A DNA stretch of 64,000 bases from Liolophura sinensis (GCF_032854445.1 NC_088303.1:3233501-3297500); one strand, 5' to 3'; shown: positions 12,101 through 23,514, numbered from the stretch's first letter. Numbers and translations: made by a program. Notes: generated from the letters alone by a model not told the origin.

Positions 12101-12587
12101 CGAAGAACTCCTCACCATCTGAGCTTGACAGTTTTACATGTGAATCCGGGGAAGAGTCCTTGTCTAAAACAGAGATGGTGGAGTTCCTGTCTCGGACATC
12201 CTTCTTGTCATCAGTGTCGGAGGACTGGCCACATGTAGAGGAGACAGAAGCTCTTATAGCTGACTTGGATAACCTAGGGAAATCTCCTGCTGTATCTTGA
12301 CGCTTGCGAGAAGGGCTTTGAGTAGATATGGCAGGAAGGCTAACAATCCCGGCAGTTTCATTTGAGCTTGACACAGGGCAGAACTCGCTGTAATCATCTG
12401 GTTTGGAGGGAACAGGTTGACTGGTTTCAAATCTCTTTTGGTCATTACCAACCAAAGAGGAAATGTCTGATTCCACCAAAGCTCCTGAGTGACACAGAGT
12501 TTCATCATCATCACCTGTAGCTCTGGCCACCCATTTAGTGCTGCCATTATTGGGGCTAGAAGTATCTCCTGAGCTTGTGTCCCCCAT
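5921..12587 (-). CDS. BTB-BACK-Kelch protein (whole gene, 4 coding exons)
   Basis: A Kelch-like protein of 725 aa, assembled from exons 12587-11076, 10202-10025, 6945-6728 and 6190-5921. All junctions have GT-AG ends and agreeing phases (0, 1, 0). Members of this family usually serve as substrate adaptors of CUL3 ubiquitin ligases: the BTB domain binds CUL3 and dimerises, and the Kelch propeller binds substrate. Residues 1-145 are a Ser/Thr/Asp-rich tail with no recognised domain; about 148-245 is BTB, about 250-385 is BACK, and about 465 to the end holds five Kelch repeats, each with a GG pair and a later Trp. The start at 12587 has a strong context (GCCATGG), and an in-frame TAG lies upstream at 12618-12620. 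A likely 5' UTR splice acceptor sits at 12644-12645, so a non-coding first exon is expected upstream. The orthologue could not be named. The substrate is unknown. Confidence 0.85.
6728..6945 (-). CDS. Kelch-like gene, coding exon 3
   Basis: 218-bp exon carrying the third Kelch repeat (HIYISGGHDG .. EDSWSERAQM) and the start of the fourth (KLLAFGGCQC). The acceptor is TTTCAG|GCTGTG in phase 1, which restores Gly. The donor is ATCTGG|GTATGG in phase 0. Confidence 0.83.
6988..7141 (-). mobile_element. SINE fragment in Kelch intron 2
   Basis: The 3' part of the minus-strand SINE: a (TTTA)n tail, GATTGGTGTTTTACG, CAAGAATATTTCACT, a CATTATGG block, then AAACCCACGACCATCCACAG and GACCTTCCCACTTACGG. 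It is interrupted at about 7141 by a second copy, so the tRNA-like head is missing. Confidence 0.85.
7142..7366 (-). mobile_element. Second, nested SINE copy
   Basis: It begins with ATTTATCTGATTCGTGTTTTAC and runs through AGAATATTTCACTTATAC, CATCATTATGGAGAAGG, CCACAGGTCTCTTGGCAG and AACCGGAGAGGGAGC to a decayed head (GTGCAGCGCTAGCATGCTAAC). It appears to be inserted in, or fused to, the copy at 6988-7141, in the same orientation. Confidence 0.8.
7972..9868 (-). repeat. 76-bp tandem array derived from a SINE
   Basis: A SINE end (7972-8047; ATTTGATTGGTGTTTTAA, ACTCAAGAATATTT) runs straight into about 24 tandem copies of a 76-bp unit. The unit corresponds to the SINE interior: CAGGGAAACACACAACC, ATCCGCAGGTTGTTTCCC, ATGTACAGCCGGAGAGGAAG, CACATATGTCATGAGG. 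A few copies are 74 bp and lack one AT. The rest of the SINE is absent after 9868. The array lies in intron 2 of the Kelch gene. Because 76 is not a multiple of three, every frame is read in turn and long open frames arise by chance. Confidence 0.93.
10025..10202 (-). CDS. Kelch-like gene, coding exon 2
   Basis: 178-bp exon encoding the end of the first and all of the second Kelch repeat (RLYAVGGASCLG .. ANQWTYTKPM). The acceptor is TTTCAG|CTGTGTCCC and the donor is ACGCAG|GTATGT. It enters in phase 0 and leaves in phase 1. Confidence 0.85.
10203..11075 (-). other. Kelch gene intron 1
   Basis: AT-rich 873-bp intron. No transposon, RNA or repeat was recognised in it. Confidence 0.7.
11076..12587 (-). 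CDS. Kelch-like gene, coding exon 1
   Basis: 504 codons covering the Ser/Thr-rich N-terminus, the BTB domain (core around SPDSHVKLSSSDGEEFFVNA), the BACK domain (around ELPLDQLIEVLGSDDLNV) and most of the first Kelch blade (YVYLLGG .. FEWTE). The donor is GAG|GTATAA at 11075, phase 0. The apparent reading frame to 11070 simply runs into the intron. Confidence 0.88.
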
Positions 12588-12649
12588 GGCCAATGTCTGT
12601 ATATGGAAGCAGCTCGGCTAAGTTTGTTGTTCACTCCATACTCCTAAAA

Positions 12650-13130
12650 CATAAATTATTTCCTTATTTAATCAGTGCTGGCAGTGTTATATCAACATTT
12701 CCAGAGTGTCGTCAGTTCAAGCATGTTTGGACCAGACGAATGCGGCTAAAGGGTGCGTTTCTACTGTAGTTGCTAGATTGAATAGTTGCATAGTCTGGCC
12801 TGTCAGCTTAATGGCACAGGTGGCAGCTCTTGTAAACCCACGTCCTTTATCTGTGTTAGTTTGCCACCTTATACATGCATCACCTTAAAGTACATGAAAG
12901 TGTGCAATGGCCAGAATAAGAAAAATGGGGAATGGCTGCACACTAGAAAAAATAGGTCGGCTAATTTGTTTTTAAGATAAGGCAAAAAAGAATTCGCATC
13001 AAACAGTGAATACATACAACACATATAAAATGAACAGTACAGTAATTAAGATTAATCCAAATATGTTCAAAGACAATTGAAGTATGGACTAAAGCACGCA
13101 TATCTCTACTTCTCATATACAGTACATGTC
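12650..13130. other. Kelch gene 5' flank, no feature resolved
   Basis: Likely holds the promoter and any 5' UTR exon of the Kelch gene, but no TATA box, initiator or CpG-rich patch stands out. Confidence 0.4.
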
Positions 13131-13137
13131 TGAACTA

Positions 13138-13358
13138 TCATGTAAAACAATCCTCATGTAGGGCACCCCATGTAGGGTTCTGCATGCAGGGCTCCCCATG
13201 TAGGGCACTCCATGTACGCACCCCATATACAGCACTCCATGTAGGGCACCCCATGTAGGGCTCTCCATGTAGGGCTTCCCATGTAGGGCACTCCATGTAG
13301 GCACCCCATGTTGGGCACTCCATGTAGGGAACCCCATGTAGGGCACCCATGTAGAAAG
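13138..13358. repeat. 14-15-bp minisatellite
   Basis: About 15 tandem variants of CATGTAGGGCACCCC / CATGTAGGGCTCTCC. The short minus-strand frame with MGALHGVPYM-like repeats is an artefact of the period. Confidence 0.9.
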
Positions 13359-13428
13359 TATCAATTAAATTCGATTTATAACACCTAAATAAGTGTTACA
13401 AACATAAACCATAAACACTGAATGATTA

Positions 13429-13507
13429 ATGAGGGGTCCACGCTATCCTAGCAGGACACCTATTGAAATGAGGGGTCCACGCTATCCTAGCAGGACACCT
13501 ATTGAAA
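13429..13507. repeat. 39-bp direct duplication
   Basis: Two identical adjacent 39-bp copies beginning ATGAGGGGTCCACGC and ending GACACCTATTGAA, at 13429 and 13468. A recent tandem duplication. Confidence 0.9.
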
Positions 13508-13888
13508 TTGTTTTGATTATTATTAATATTATTCTTAATCAGTTCATAAAACAACATCTTGAAAACAGATAAAGGTAGCAAAACTGAACTGTGCAGTTTT
13601 AAAAACAAACATAGGAAGCAACTTTTGACATTTTGTGCTGTTTGGGTAGTCACATGAATTAGCGTTCACTTTGAATTTTACTGATAAGCTTAAAAAATCA
13701 TCTTCGCCAGAATGGCTAAAGCTATCAGCATAAAATTAGCAGTTAGCAGTTTCTTAGTGGATGGCCCTAAAAATTCCCCAAAAATACTTGAGTTTGAGTC
13801 TGACATGCAAAAAATTTCCAGAAAAATCTTTCTCTCCAAAATTTAACATGCAAGCTTTATGCAAGACTGCATGAAATTTATCAGTACA

Positions 13889-14161
13889 GTTTAATTTATT
13901 TATTTATTTTGATTGGTGTTTTACGCCGTACTCAAGAATATTTCACTTGTACGACGACGGTCAGCGTTATGGTGGGTGGATACTGGGCAGAGCCCGGGGG
14001 AAACCCACGACCATCCGCAGGTTGCTGACAGACCTTTCCAATTACGGCCGGAGAGGAAGCTGGCATGAGTTGGACTTGAACTCACAGCGACCACATTGGT
14101 GGGAGACTCCTGGGTCATTACGCTGCACTAGTGCGCTAACCGACTGAGCCACGGAGGCCCC
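13889..14161 (-). mobile_element. Near-complete tRNA-derived SINE
   Basis: The best copy of the family in the window. Read on the minus strand: a tRNA-like head with an A box (TGGCTCAGTCGGTTAG) and a B-box-like GAGTTCAAGTCC, a conserved body (CTCTCCGGCCGTAATTGG, GGTTGCTGACAGACC region, GGGCTCTGCCC), then GTGAAATATTCTTGAGTACG, GCGTAAAACACCAATC and a (TAAA)n tail at 13891-13905. The A box plus B box are the internal Pol III promoter typical of such elements. I did not assign a published family name. Confidence 0.88.
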
Positions 14162-14770
14162 TTGTGACCACATTGGTGGGAGACTCCTGGGTCATTACGC
14201 TGCACTAGCGCGCTAACTGACTGAGCCACAGAGGCCCCTTGTGACCACATTGGTGGGAGACTCCTGGGTCATTACGCTGCACTAGTGCGCTAACCGACTG
14301 AGCCACGGAGGCCCCTTGTGACCACACTGGTGGGAGACTCCTGGGTCATTACGCTGCACTAGTGCGCTAACCGACTGAGCCATGGAGGCCCCTTGTGACC
14401 ACATTGGTGGGAGACTCCTGGGTCATTACGCTGCACTAGTGCGCTAACCAACTGAGCCACGGAGGCCCCTTGTGACCACATTGGTGGGAGACTCCTGGGT
14501 CATTACGCTGCACTAGCCGACTGAGCCACGGAGGCCCCTTGTGACCACATTGGTGGGAGATTCCTGGGTCATTACGCTGCACTAGCGCGCTAACAAACTG
14601 AGCCACGGAGGCCCCTTGTGACCACATTGGTGGGAGACTCCTGGGTAATCATGCTGCACTAGTGCACTAACCAACTGAGCCACGGAGGCCCCTTGTGACC
14701 ACATTGGTGGGAGACTCCTGGGTAATCACGCTGCACTAGTGCGCTAACCAAATGAGCCACGGAGGCCCCT
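14087..14770 (-). repeat. 77-bp tandem array of the SINE's tRNA-like head
   Basis: About nine copies of the head of the SINE at 13889. Each plus-strand unit has GACCACATTGGTGGGAGA, CTCCTGGGTCATTACGCTG, CACTAGTGCGCTAACC, GACTGAGCCACGGAGGCCCC and TTGT. One unit (about 14505-14525) has lost the CGCGCTAAC-type segment. Each unit keeps an A-box-like sequence, but the B box lies beyond the duplicated segment and remains only in the innermost SINE copy. Confidence 0.93.
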
Positions 14771-15771
14771 CACTACAGTTTACTGTGGAATAGGACATCA
14801 ACTTTGCAACATTATCTTCTTTCTGTCTTTTTTTTTTGGCAATCAGCAGATCAAATATAACTATTCTCTATGCTTGTCTTCAGTGCTGGGCCCATTGTAA
14901 TTGATGACAGTCTAGGGTTAGTTTAGCGTTTTTTTTTTTTTTTTGTTCTTATTTCTACGATTCAGCATGCAATTAATGCACAGCTTATAGAGCCGACTCC
15001 CAGAACTGCTTTCTCGACAGCTATACAGGTAGTCCAGCGCTGCTTTCTGAGAGCAATGTTTACTTTCTTTTCACTGGTCTTCACACAAGCCCCAAAGGAC
15101 AATGTATCTAGCGGTGTGTGCTTCAAATCCAGTTAATTCCTGCGAATATTTCTTAGCTTTTTCCCCACGTTGTTATGAGCTTTGAACTATGAACCAGACT
15201 ACTAGAAGTGTTAATGACTAGTAGCGTGGGCCCCAGCTAATAGCTTTAATTTGACTTAGGGTCAGGGACCCTGATGCATGCACAAGGACTGTTTGCTTCA
15301 CAGTTTGAGTTATTATGTTGAAAATTTAGACAGTTCTAGTCTATGCCATCCACTGTGTTACAGGACACAGTGTAACACCACACAATTAAGGAGGATTTAA
15401 TTACTGTGTAGACTTGATCATTTTTGTACACTCTAAATATATTCATTCTAAATATACAAATTATGTGATCTAAGGATTATTTTGAAACGTGCTTGAAGAT
15501 TTTCTAACAAAAGTCAAGTCAAGATTACCTTAAGAGCCAAGATTGTCCTTTAAGGTGCACCACTGGCTTTTCTCCGCCAGACAAACCATGTGACTCGCAA
15601 ATTCCTATTCATAGTAATGCTCCAGTATTTCAAAATCTTGTGTGGTAATGCATGAAAAGCAGATAGTGCACCTAGCTCAGATCATCAGTGGGTCACTGAA
15701 TACAAAATGTCCCAATGAAACATGTGCACGTAAATAAAATTTTACAAAACTGCAGAATCCCGTGAAGCATA
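14771..15771. other. Intergenic, nothing recognised
   Basis: AT-rich sequence with poly-T runs near 14830 and 14932. No gene, RNA or transposon could be supported. Confidence 0.5.
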
Positions 15772-15985
15772 GGGCAGATTCCACAAAGCAACATATGACT
15801 ACGTCAGAATTTCAAATACAGTTTTAAATCTACTTTTTCAGCCCTAAAAGTTAAATTTTGTGTATCATTTCAATGTCATCTTGCAGCAAGTGTGTTAAAA
15901 TCTCAGCTTCCAATACCAAATGCTAAACATTATCGGGAGGTTTTAAATTTTGACTTAAGTCAACAATGGCTTTGTGAAATTGGCT
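15772..15985. mobile_element. Candidate short inverted-repeat element (MITE-like)
   Basis: The left arm (ATTCCACAAAGCAACATATG, ACTACGTCAGAATTTCAAA) matches the reverse complement of the right arm (TTTAAATTTTGACTTAAG, TCAACAATGGCTTTGTGAAAT) over about 40 bp with mismatches. The CACAAAGC core also marks the elements at 25541-25781. It carries no coding sequence. Target-site duplication not resolved. Confidence 0.55.
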
Positions 15986-16590
15986 GGTGGAGATAGCTAT
16001 GGTATGCTCAACTGAAAGCGAGTGATGCTGATGTCATGCACATCCTGGTCTGATTACTATCATTAAATGTACAGTGTAAAACAGCCCCGCCTCACTGAAG
16101 ATCGAGGACAGCCTTTCACATGCTCATCACAAAGCCTATCCAACTTGTACTGGCCTAGCATTCTGAAGCAGCCATGCGCATGGCCTGCTTCTCCTTGGAG
16201 CAGTGGTAAGGTTGCGCCTGTGGCCGAGGACAGTAAGGCAAAGGAAGCCTTTATGGCTATAATAAATCTATCTTAAACTGTGCATGGACATATGGTGGTG
16301 CTGCAGTCACTGTGGAAAGCAGGTCTTCAGATTGGTATTTTATTTGCATGAGGCTTGTGCGACAACAAAGACTATTTGCGTGGACATTCATGGAGTACGA
16401 AATTGGTGTATGAACGATGTTAGTTTGGGCCTTCCTTGGCCGAACAGCAACCACAACTTTACAAACCCGCACCACAGCTAACTTCACAGATTAACCTAAG
16501 GCACTAACATGTGTACAAAGCTACTGGAACAGTGATAAAGTAGTCGTTCCCCCATACAGTGTGACAACTTACTCTGTCCACCATGCGCCT
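15986..16590. other. Intergenic, nothing recognised
   Basis: No gene or repeat supported. The tandem CACTGGGCAGTCGAGTAG repeat at about 16595-16632 marks the start of the composite element. Confidence 0.45.
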
Positions 16591-16635
16591 GATTAGAGTA
16601 GCACTGGGCAGTCGAGTAGCACTGGGCAGTCGCCA

Positions 16636-18110
16636 TCCATGAGGAGAACGTCCACGAGGAGAACGGACATCCATGAGCAGAACGGAACAAGTAACTTGTT
16701 CGTTTACGAATAATTGGGCAAGGTACGAGACTATAGGCCTGTATATTTATATAGGCCTATAGCCGAGCAGATAAATTCTCAACACTTTAAACCCCTTATT
16801 ATCCGAAAACACAGACATTACTGTAACCCTGAAGACCTTCTCTAATGTGTCATTGTTAATTAGTAACCTAATAGTCCTCCATCACTAACTTGAAGAAAAA
16901 ATATTAAAGATCCACGAGGAGGACCTTGCCTAGTTCACCTCCCCATAGGTATAAAGTATAACACCCACGAGGAGGACGGTGGCTAATTTAACTTCCTACT
17001 GGCATAAGATACAACATCGACGAGAAGGACAGTGGCTAATTTACCTTCCTCCAGGTAAAAGGTACAACATCCACGAGGAGGACGGTGGCTAATTTACCCT
17101 CATATAGGTATAAAGTACAACATCCACGAGGAGGACGGTGGCTGATTTACCTTCCTATAGCCATAAAGTACAACATCCACGAGGAGGACGGTTGCTAGTT
17201 TACCTTCCTATAGGTATCAGGTAGAACCTCCGCGAGGAGGACGGTGGCTACTTTACCTTACTGCAGGTATCAGGTACAACATCCACGAGGAGGACGGTGG
17301 CTAATTTAACTTCATATAGGTATAAGGTACAACATCCATGAGGAGGACGGTGGCTAATTTACCCTCATATAGGTATAAAGTACAATATCCACGAGGAGGA
17401 CGGTGGCTAATTTACCTTCCTATAGCCATAAAGTACATCCACGAGGAGGACGGTGACTAGTTTACCTTTCTATAGGTATAAAGTTCAACATCCACGAGGA
17501 GGACGGTGGCTGATTTATCTTCCTACTGGTATAAAGTACAACATCCACGAGGAGGACGGTGGTTAGTTTACCTTTCTGGAGGTGTCAGGTACAACATCCA
17601 CGAGGAGGACGGTGCCTGATTTACCTTCCTACTGGTATAAAGTATAACATCCATAAGGAGGACGGTGGCTAATTTACCTCCATGTAGGTATAAGGTACAA
17701 CATCCACGAGGAGGACGGTGGCTAACTTACCTCCATGTAAGCATGAGGTACAACATCCACGAGGAGGACGGTGGCTAATTTACATTCCTACTGGTATAAA
17801 GTAGAACATCCATGAGGAAGACGGTGGTTAAGTTGCTTTCCCATACGTATAAGGTACCACATCCACGAGGAGGAAGGTGGAAAATTTATCTTCCTATAGT
17901 TATAAAGTACAACATCCACGAGAAGGAGAGTGGCTAATTAACCTTTCTACATGTATAAAATTCAACATCCACGAGGAGGACGGTGACCAATTTACCTTCC
18001 TATAGCTATAGAGTACAACATCCATGAGAAGGACGGTGGCTGATTTACCTTCCTATAGGTATAAAGTTCAACCTTTATAGGTATAAAGTTTTCCATTCTT
18101 CAGGTATGCA
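16636..18110 (+). repeat. Left 53-bp minisatellite array (plus orientation)
   Basis: About 21 units of 53 bp between roughly 16905 and 18090, typically CATCCACGAGGAGGACGG, TGGCTAATTTACCTTCC, TATAGGTATAAAGTACAA; starts at 17071, 17124 and 17177 give the period. Before it (16636-16690) lie shorter related motifs with GAGGAGAACGG. Some units use CTGCAGG or CTACTGG in place of CTATAGG. The array at 28960-31660 is the same repeat in reverse complement. Confidence 0.93.
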
Positions 18111-20378
18111 GTACAACATTGATGATTACCAAATTAACTTCTAATAAAGATTTAACTGATTGATTGACACACACTTATGAGGACAATAGATAAGTTATAT
18201 GTCGTTTTGGTACAGCTAAAATCTATATGCGGAGGACTGTTGCCTTGTTTATTTCTGAGAAATATATATAACATATAATGTATAAGTATGTATGTAAGGT
18301 GATGGATACCAGGGTTTGTTACATGTTTAGGAAACTTTTTTAAAACTAAGTATTAGCCCGATTTGAATGGAAGCCCTATAAGTTATATAATAGCTCTTCG
18401 CCAGCCTGATCACACTTGTGTGGTAATTAACCATAGGTTGTTTATTGTTACTTAGAAATGTTATATGTTTTATGTAGGCCTACATGCTTATTATTATTGC
18501 TTTATTCTGTGTACAGTAAACTTCTGACGCTTAATGTTGTAATCCCTTTTGATCTCTGCCTGTGCATAGCTGTTCACAGCGCTCTTGTTGTCAATTAACG
18601 TTCAATGTCCATTTAATTAGTATGTAAAAACTTGCAGAGATATAAAGCCTGGCGAATTGTTACGCTCAGTTCCTTGATAAGGACAAACAAGGTCTTTGCT
18701 GCTGTTGTATAGCCTTATTTATAACCCCCAAAATACACATGTGTAGCTTGAGACCATAATTTGTAAAGTGCGAGAAACATTGAATATTTAAGAAAGCTTA
18801 TTTTGCCAAAGATATCAAGCAAGTTTTTCAGAGTTTGCTTCTTAACACACCCCACACATTATTTCCTCTTATGGCAGAGAAAGGTTCAAGCGTCTAAATT
18901 CTGTGTGTCTGCCCTCTGACTTTCATGCATGACCGAGTTTATTTTGTTATACCGCAGAAGCTTACATCCACATATATCAGATTTCACTGGTGGACAAGTG
19001 ATCGCCCGCTTTATTGCTCCTGAATTCTCTAAGTGAAAACATTTAACTTGAAACTAAATTAGGCGTCTCCATCTCATCGGGTTTTCATATGTCGCGCTAC
19101 CATAAAGTTACTTGCTTTATTTATGTATTTATTTATTTGATTATTGTTTAACGCCATCCTCTCTTTAGGACACATGGTTTGTTTATTCACAACGTAATGT
19201 ATATAACATCCTAGCCCAGCAAACCACGGTGGAATTTTTAGAAACACATTATAGTCCTCAGACTTAAAAAGGAATTCAGACTTATCTCCTTGTCAAGGAA
19301 ATCTGTCAGCTATAACTTTCTCATACCCAGAATTGTTTTCTTTGACCTAAGCAAGATGCATTTATTACTACTATTATTAAGTTTTAAAAAATAAAATGAT
19401 CAGAATCATAAAAATCCACACATCACAAAATATTTCTTAACAAATATGTGTACAGGCAAAAGAATGCAACAATACAGGTGTATGTAAATATACCGCCAAT
19501 GTAATTATGTAACTCAATTCGCATTAAAATTTGCTTTTCCCTGCCCGACAACCAAGCAGCGGAAGATCCATGTATAATACAATATGAATTGGGGTCGGGC
19601 TTTTTGAATAGCGTTTTGATTTTATTCATACAATGAATGAAATCTTCATGAAATGGCTGAAAAGGAAGTATGTCAAGCAAATACCATTTCATTTGTACTA
19701 CCTAGAACATTGGGCCTACTATAGTGCTTGAAAGTCATATCTGCAGTGTCGTGATAACTTTTGTTATGGTTGAAGAATTTAAAATGTACTTCGGACCAAT
19801 ATCTTCAGCTTAGAAATTAAGTAGGACTATTTTATTTTGTTCATATGGACATGTTGTCTCACATGAATGATCTTCATGTCTCCTAATCCCAATTTACTTG
19901 GAATTCGACGGTGGAGAGTTATTTCCAGAAAAATTAACGAGTTCTATCATGTACGAGTTTGTTTATGTTTTTCGGACGCCAGAGCAATACAATATTTGGA
20001 AAAACTCGATGTTGATAGAGGTATAAATGATTTTCTAATTCGATTATAAGATAAAACATTTTCAGTTAAAGTTAAAAACGTGGAGTTTCTAAGAACATTC
20101 AGTATATAGGCCTGCTCTTTCTACACTTTTATACCTCCGTGCATCACTTGCCACAATGTCTAAACAAAACAAATTTATGGGTAACTTTCGTGTGTCTGGA
20201 CCGTGGAAAGCCGAGGTGGCGGTGTGTTTGTAAACACAGTTTCCCATCGCATGTCTGCTGAAGTAATACTATCTCAGGGTGACTTGTTAGCTTTGCAGTT
20301 TGGCTAATGTAGTACATAGCTTTTATAAAAGCTTTCCACTTTTCCGACGAGTTTATTTCTGGACTCTGCAATGTAACA
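18111..20378. other. Unassigned sequence 5' of the KDZ-like gene
   Basis: AT-rich. The only recognisable item is a SINE 3'-tail remnant at about 19114-19162. Should contain the promoter of the KDZ-like gene, if it has one; no core promoter motif was convincing. Confidence 0.45.
19114..19162 (-). mobile_element. SINE 3'-end remnant
   Basis: Only the tail survives: a (TTTA)n-like stretch followed by TTGATTATTGTTTAACGCC, matching the end of the SINE at 13889. Severely truncated. Confidence 0.55.
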
Positions 20379-20583
20379 ATGACAGCACACCAACCTGTCG
20401 TGATTCAGTCTGTGAATGAATTGTTAAGTTGTGTAAAAAGTTGCAAGGATTGTTGTAAAGGAGACTATATTTCATTCCATTGTCCGTTATGTCCACCGTC
20501 AAAGTTCAAGCCAACAAGGAAGAAGAAAGTAGAGAACCATTTGAGAGCTGTACACTGGAAAGCATGCGTTGAGGGACAAAACG
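20379..20583 (+). CDS. KDZ-like gene exon 1
   Basis: 68 codons plus one base, from ATG at 20379 to the donor ACG|GTACGT. It encodes the first zinc finger, FHCPLCPPSKFKP .. VENHLRAVHWK. Upstream 5' UTR is not defined. Confidence 0.7.
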
Positions 20584-21618
20584 GTACGTAAAATTAAGCA
20601 TCAATACGTTTCATTCATCTAAAATACTGTGTACATATATAGTTATCGTCTGCGGCTTTATATGATAGGCGAGCTTTTTGATTAACTTTTCATGTTAAAA
20701 AAATAGATACATTCCCTGTCAATGAGATCTTATTTTCGTGATTGGCCCCGGAGATGGATGTAAAACAAAAAGATGCCATCAACTTCCGGTCGGGCAAATG
20801 CAAGTGTCTAATTTGCAAGGGAAAAAATAACTAACACAAATAGATCAGATCATCTATGCCTGCAATAGAACTTCTGCTCAATGGCCTCATGTGAATAGTA
20901 GTTGTGTAGTGTTTGTGTACATATTCTCTCTATTAGACCAGACAGATTAGTCATTTGGCGAGTATGTTTTAATACCACACAATGTAAAGAACGCTCCCGC
21001 TGCGCTAACCGTAACTCGAAAGCCAACAGATGTTTTTCTTACATAATGCATGAACGGTGGCAAAAATTTTAATGCCAATCACTGGAAAACTATTCATCTG
21101 AAATAATTTGATACGAGAGAAGAGCACGATTTGTCCTGCTGACCAACTTTCAACATTGCACCATTACTGTTTTTCGCATCGTGTCTCAAAAATCAGAATA
21201 AAGTGTGCCTAAAAGCGAAAACTTCTTAAGAAACAAAACAAAGCCACATTCGTGGTTAGCTCTTTATGCCTAATGCATGAACAGTAGGTAAATTGTGGTC
21301 AAACTTCTTAAGCTAGAACAAAGCTAGAACAAAAACAAAGCCAGATTCATAATCTATTTGTCAAATTACACTGTATATATTCACACAAGAAATTGGATCA
21401 GCTCTGCACGGGTTTAAACTTCTTTTCAAAGGCTTCACTGTGCGAGCAATCTAATTAGGCTTTAAGTCTGCGCTATATGCTACAGTCCATGCACATATGC
21501 CCATAAAACTGACCGCCATCACATGGGCTGTAAATTGAGCTGTTTTTGAGGCTTAAAACACCATTGAAATAAATAACTAACTTATCACAATGTTCAAAAG
21601 ACGTGTTTATTTTTGTAG

Positions 21619-22962
21619 GTAAAGGTGCCGTTCTTTGCCATCTAACTGAACACAGTTCTTCACGGCATTTCCACTGCACGTCGTGTTCAAGGATAATTAT
21701 TCGCAAAGAGAACTTGAAGCACCACGTTCAAACATGTGTTAATAGTCTTAACACGCCTGTTGCATCCAAATCAATCCCCTCTACCCGTACAGCGAAAAAT
21801 TCTTATTCGTCGCGTGCAAAACACAGATCAGAAAACCACCAGAATAATGCAGTAGAGGCACAGGAAAGTGACGCGGTGACAAGTGATAAAGACCATTGCT
21901 ATGCCACCCAGAGTATTAATCTGAAGACGACTTGTTCTAGATCATTGGAATCCCAGATTTCAACAAAGACGTCATCCCTTCGAGCAAGTTGTACACTATG
22001 TGGTAAAATTATAACAGTGAAATGGATGAAATCGCACTTGAAATCTCACCAGTCTCTACAGCATGATGTTAATGTCTACAATCATCACCATACTGTTGTA
22101 ATCGATCCAGCCAAAGGAGTGTATTGTTCGTCCAAATCAAGAAGTGGTCCTCAAATCCCGATACATCTGCAGAAAAATACGCTCACAAATACTCCGATCA
22201 GCATTTGTGAAAACAATTCATGTATTGAGTTGAAATCGGCGGCAAGAAGAGGTGGAAACAGTTCCTTTGAGTGTGATCACGTTCGTTCCGTTCCTTATGC
22301 CATTCCTGGAAGAGAAACAATTCTTAGACAAGACACGCTTGAATGCATGCGGAGTGAAAATTTCATCACTGAAAGTAGATACAATGAACTAAAGCAGTGC
22401 CAAGAAACAGCTGAAAGCTCAGGACGCCCATTTGTAGTACTCATTCCACCTCATCAGTCGACCTATTATCCTAGACATATTCATCTGTCTGTGTACACGG
22501 GGAAAAAAAGGTTCTGGTGCAAACTACAACGGACTATAGTAACGTACGATAAACAAAGAAACACCACAATATGCAGGTGCACAAAAAGCATTCGCACATG
22601 CCTCCATAAACTCATCTGCAAATGGTATCTAAAACAAGAACTACCAGAATTGATATCGTCAGATGACGTGCAGTCATTATCTGATCAAGAAACTGACCAA
22701 CAAGAATCTGACACCGAACAGGTAAACGGGAGCCAAAGGCCAGTTCCACTGAGAAATAACAGCCAACATTTCCGATCATTACCACGGAGTATACCAAAGG
22801 ATATCCCTCTGGAAGTCAGGCAAATTATCAGAAATCACAAAAGAGATGGTATCCTCGAAATCACTCCAAGAGAAACATCATGTGCTCGATGCCAAGGACC
22901 ACTCGATGTTCGTCTTGTTTCCAGCAAGTCGAAAATAATACATTTACAACTAGTGGTAAAAG
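21619..22962 (+). CDS. KDZ-like gene exon 2 (fingers and CxC cluster)
   Basis: 1344-bp exon, acceptor TTTGTAG|GTAAAGG and donor GTAAAAG|GTAAGG, both in phase 1. It encodes two more finger-like motifs (HFHCTSCSRIIIRKENLKHH; ASCTLCGKIITVKWMKSHLK), a Ser-rich linker, the VVLIPPHQSTYYPRHIHLSV block, the SWIM-like ICRCTKSIRTCLHKLICKW, an acidic Gln-rich linker and SCARCQGPLDV. The open frame continues beyond the donor to 23120, but the exon 3 join gives the family-like sequence. Confidence 0.72.
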
Positions 22963-23514
22963 GTAAGGTCTCCAACTATCAAGAACTTTTGGTCACTGTG
23001 CTCAGAACAACTGAAGGAATGAATGGTTATGGACATGATATATCGACAATATTCTTGTCATACGGTATCCTGGCACAAGCTAGGTCCAAATTCAGGACAC
23101 TAAGCAGAACTGAACAATGAAAAAACCAGCTTGGCTTAATATTAAACATGACATTGTAATATATTCACTGTTAAATAATTATATTAAGCCTTTATGTCTG
23201 ATCCTATATATAACTGAAAAGATTATGTGGATATTTTGTCAAATATACACCCACGGTGGAAATGTTCTCATAAAAAAACACAAAAGGTTTTGGAGAGAGT
23301 GATATACGTAAATATGATGTAGTGTATTAATGATTCAGCATGGAATGGTTTAGCATGGCAGTTCTTTCCTTGATTTCCTTGATTTTCTATTTGGTTACAT
23401 TTATCTGAAATTAGACCATGTCTGGATAACCTAATGGTTCGTCGTTATATAATTAATAATAGTTAATATAATTAAGTATAAAATTTTAGAATTATCAAAC
23501 GCCTTCTCTTTCAG

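Noticed and set aside
13113-13364. Short minus-strand protein with MGALHGVPYM repeats
   Set aside because: 14-15-bp minisatellite; open by chance in two frames.
14100-14161. tRNA gene on the minus strand
   Set aside because: A and B boxes are present but no cloverleaf acceptor pairing could be formed; it is the head of a SINE.
16905-18090. CRISPR-like array (conserved about 30-bp block with variable 23-bp spacers)
   Set aside because: The genome is eukaryotic, the 'spacers' are variants of one sequence, and the same repeat occurs inverted at 28960-31660; it is a minisatellite.
22963-23120. Extension of the KDZ-like exon 2 reading frame to 23120
   Set aside because: The donor at 22963 joins in phase to exon 3, which carries family-like sequence; the extension does not.
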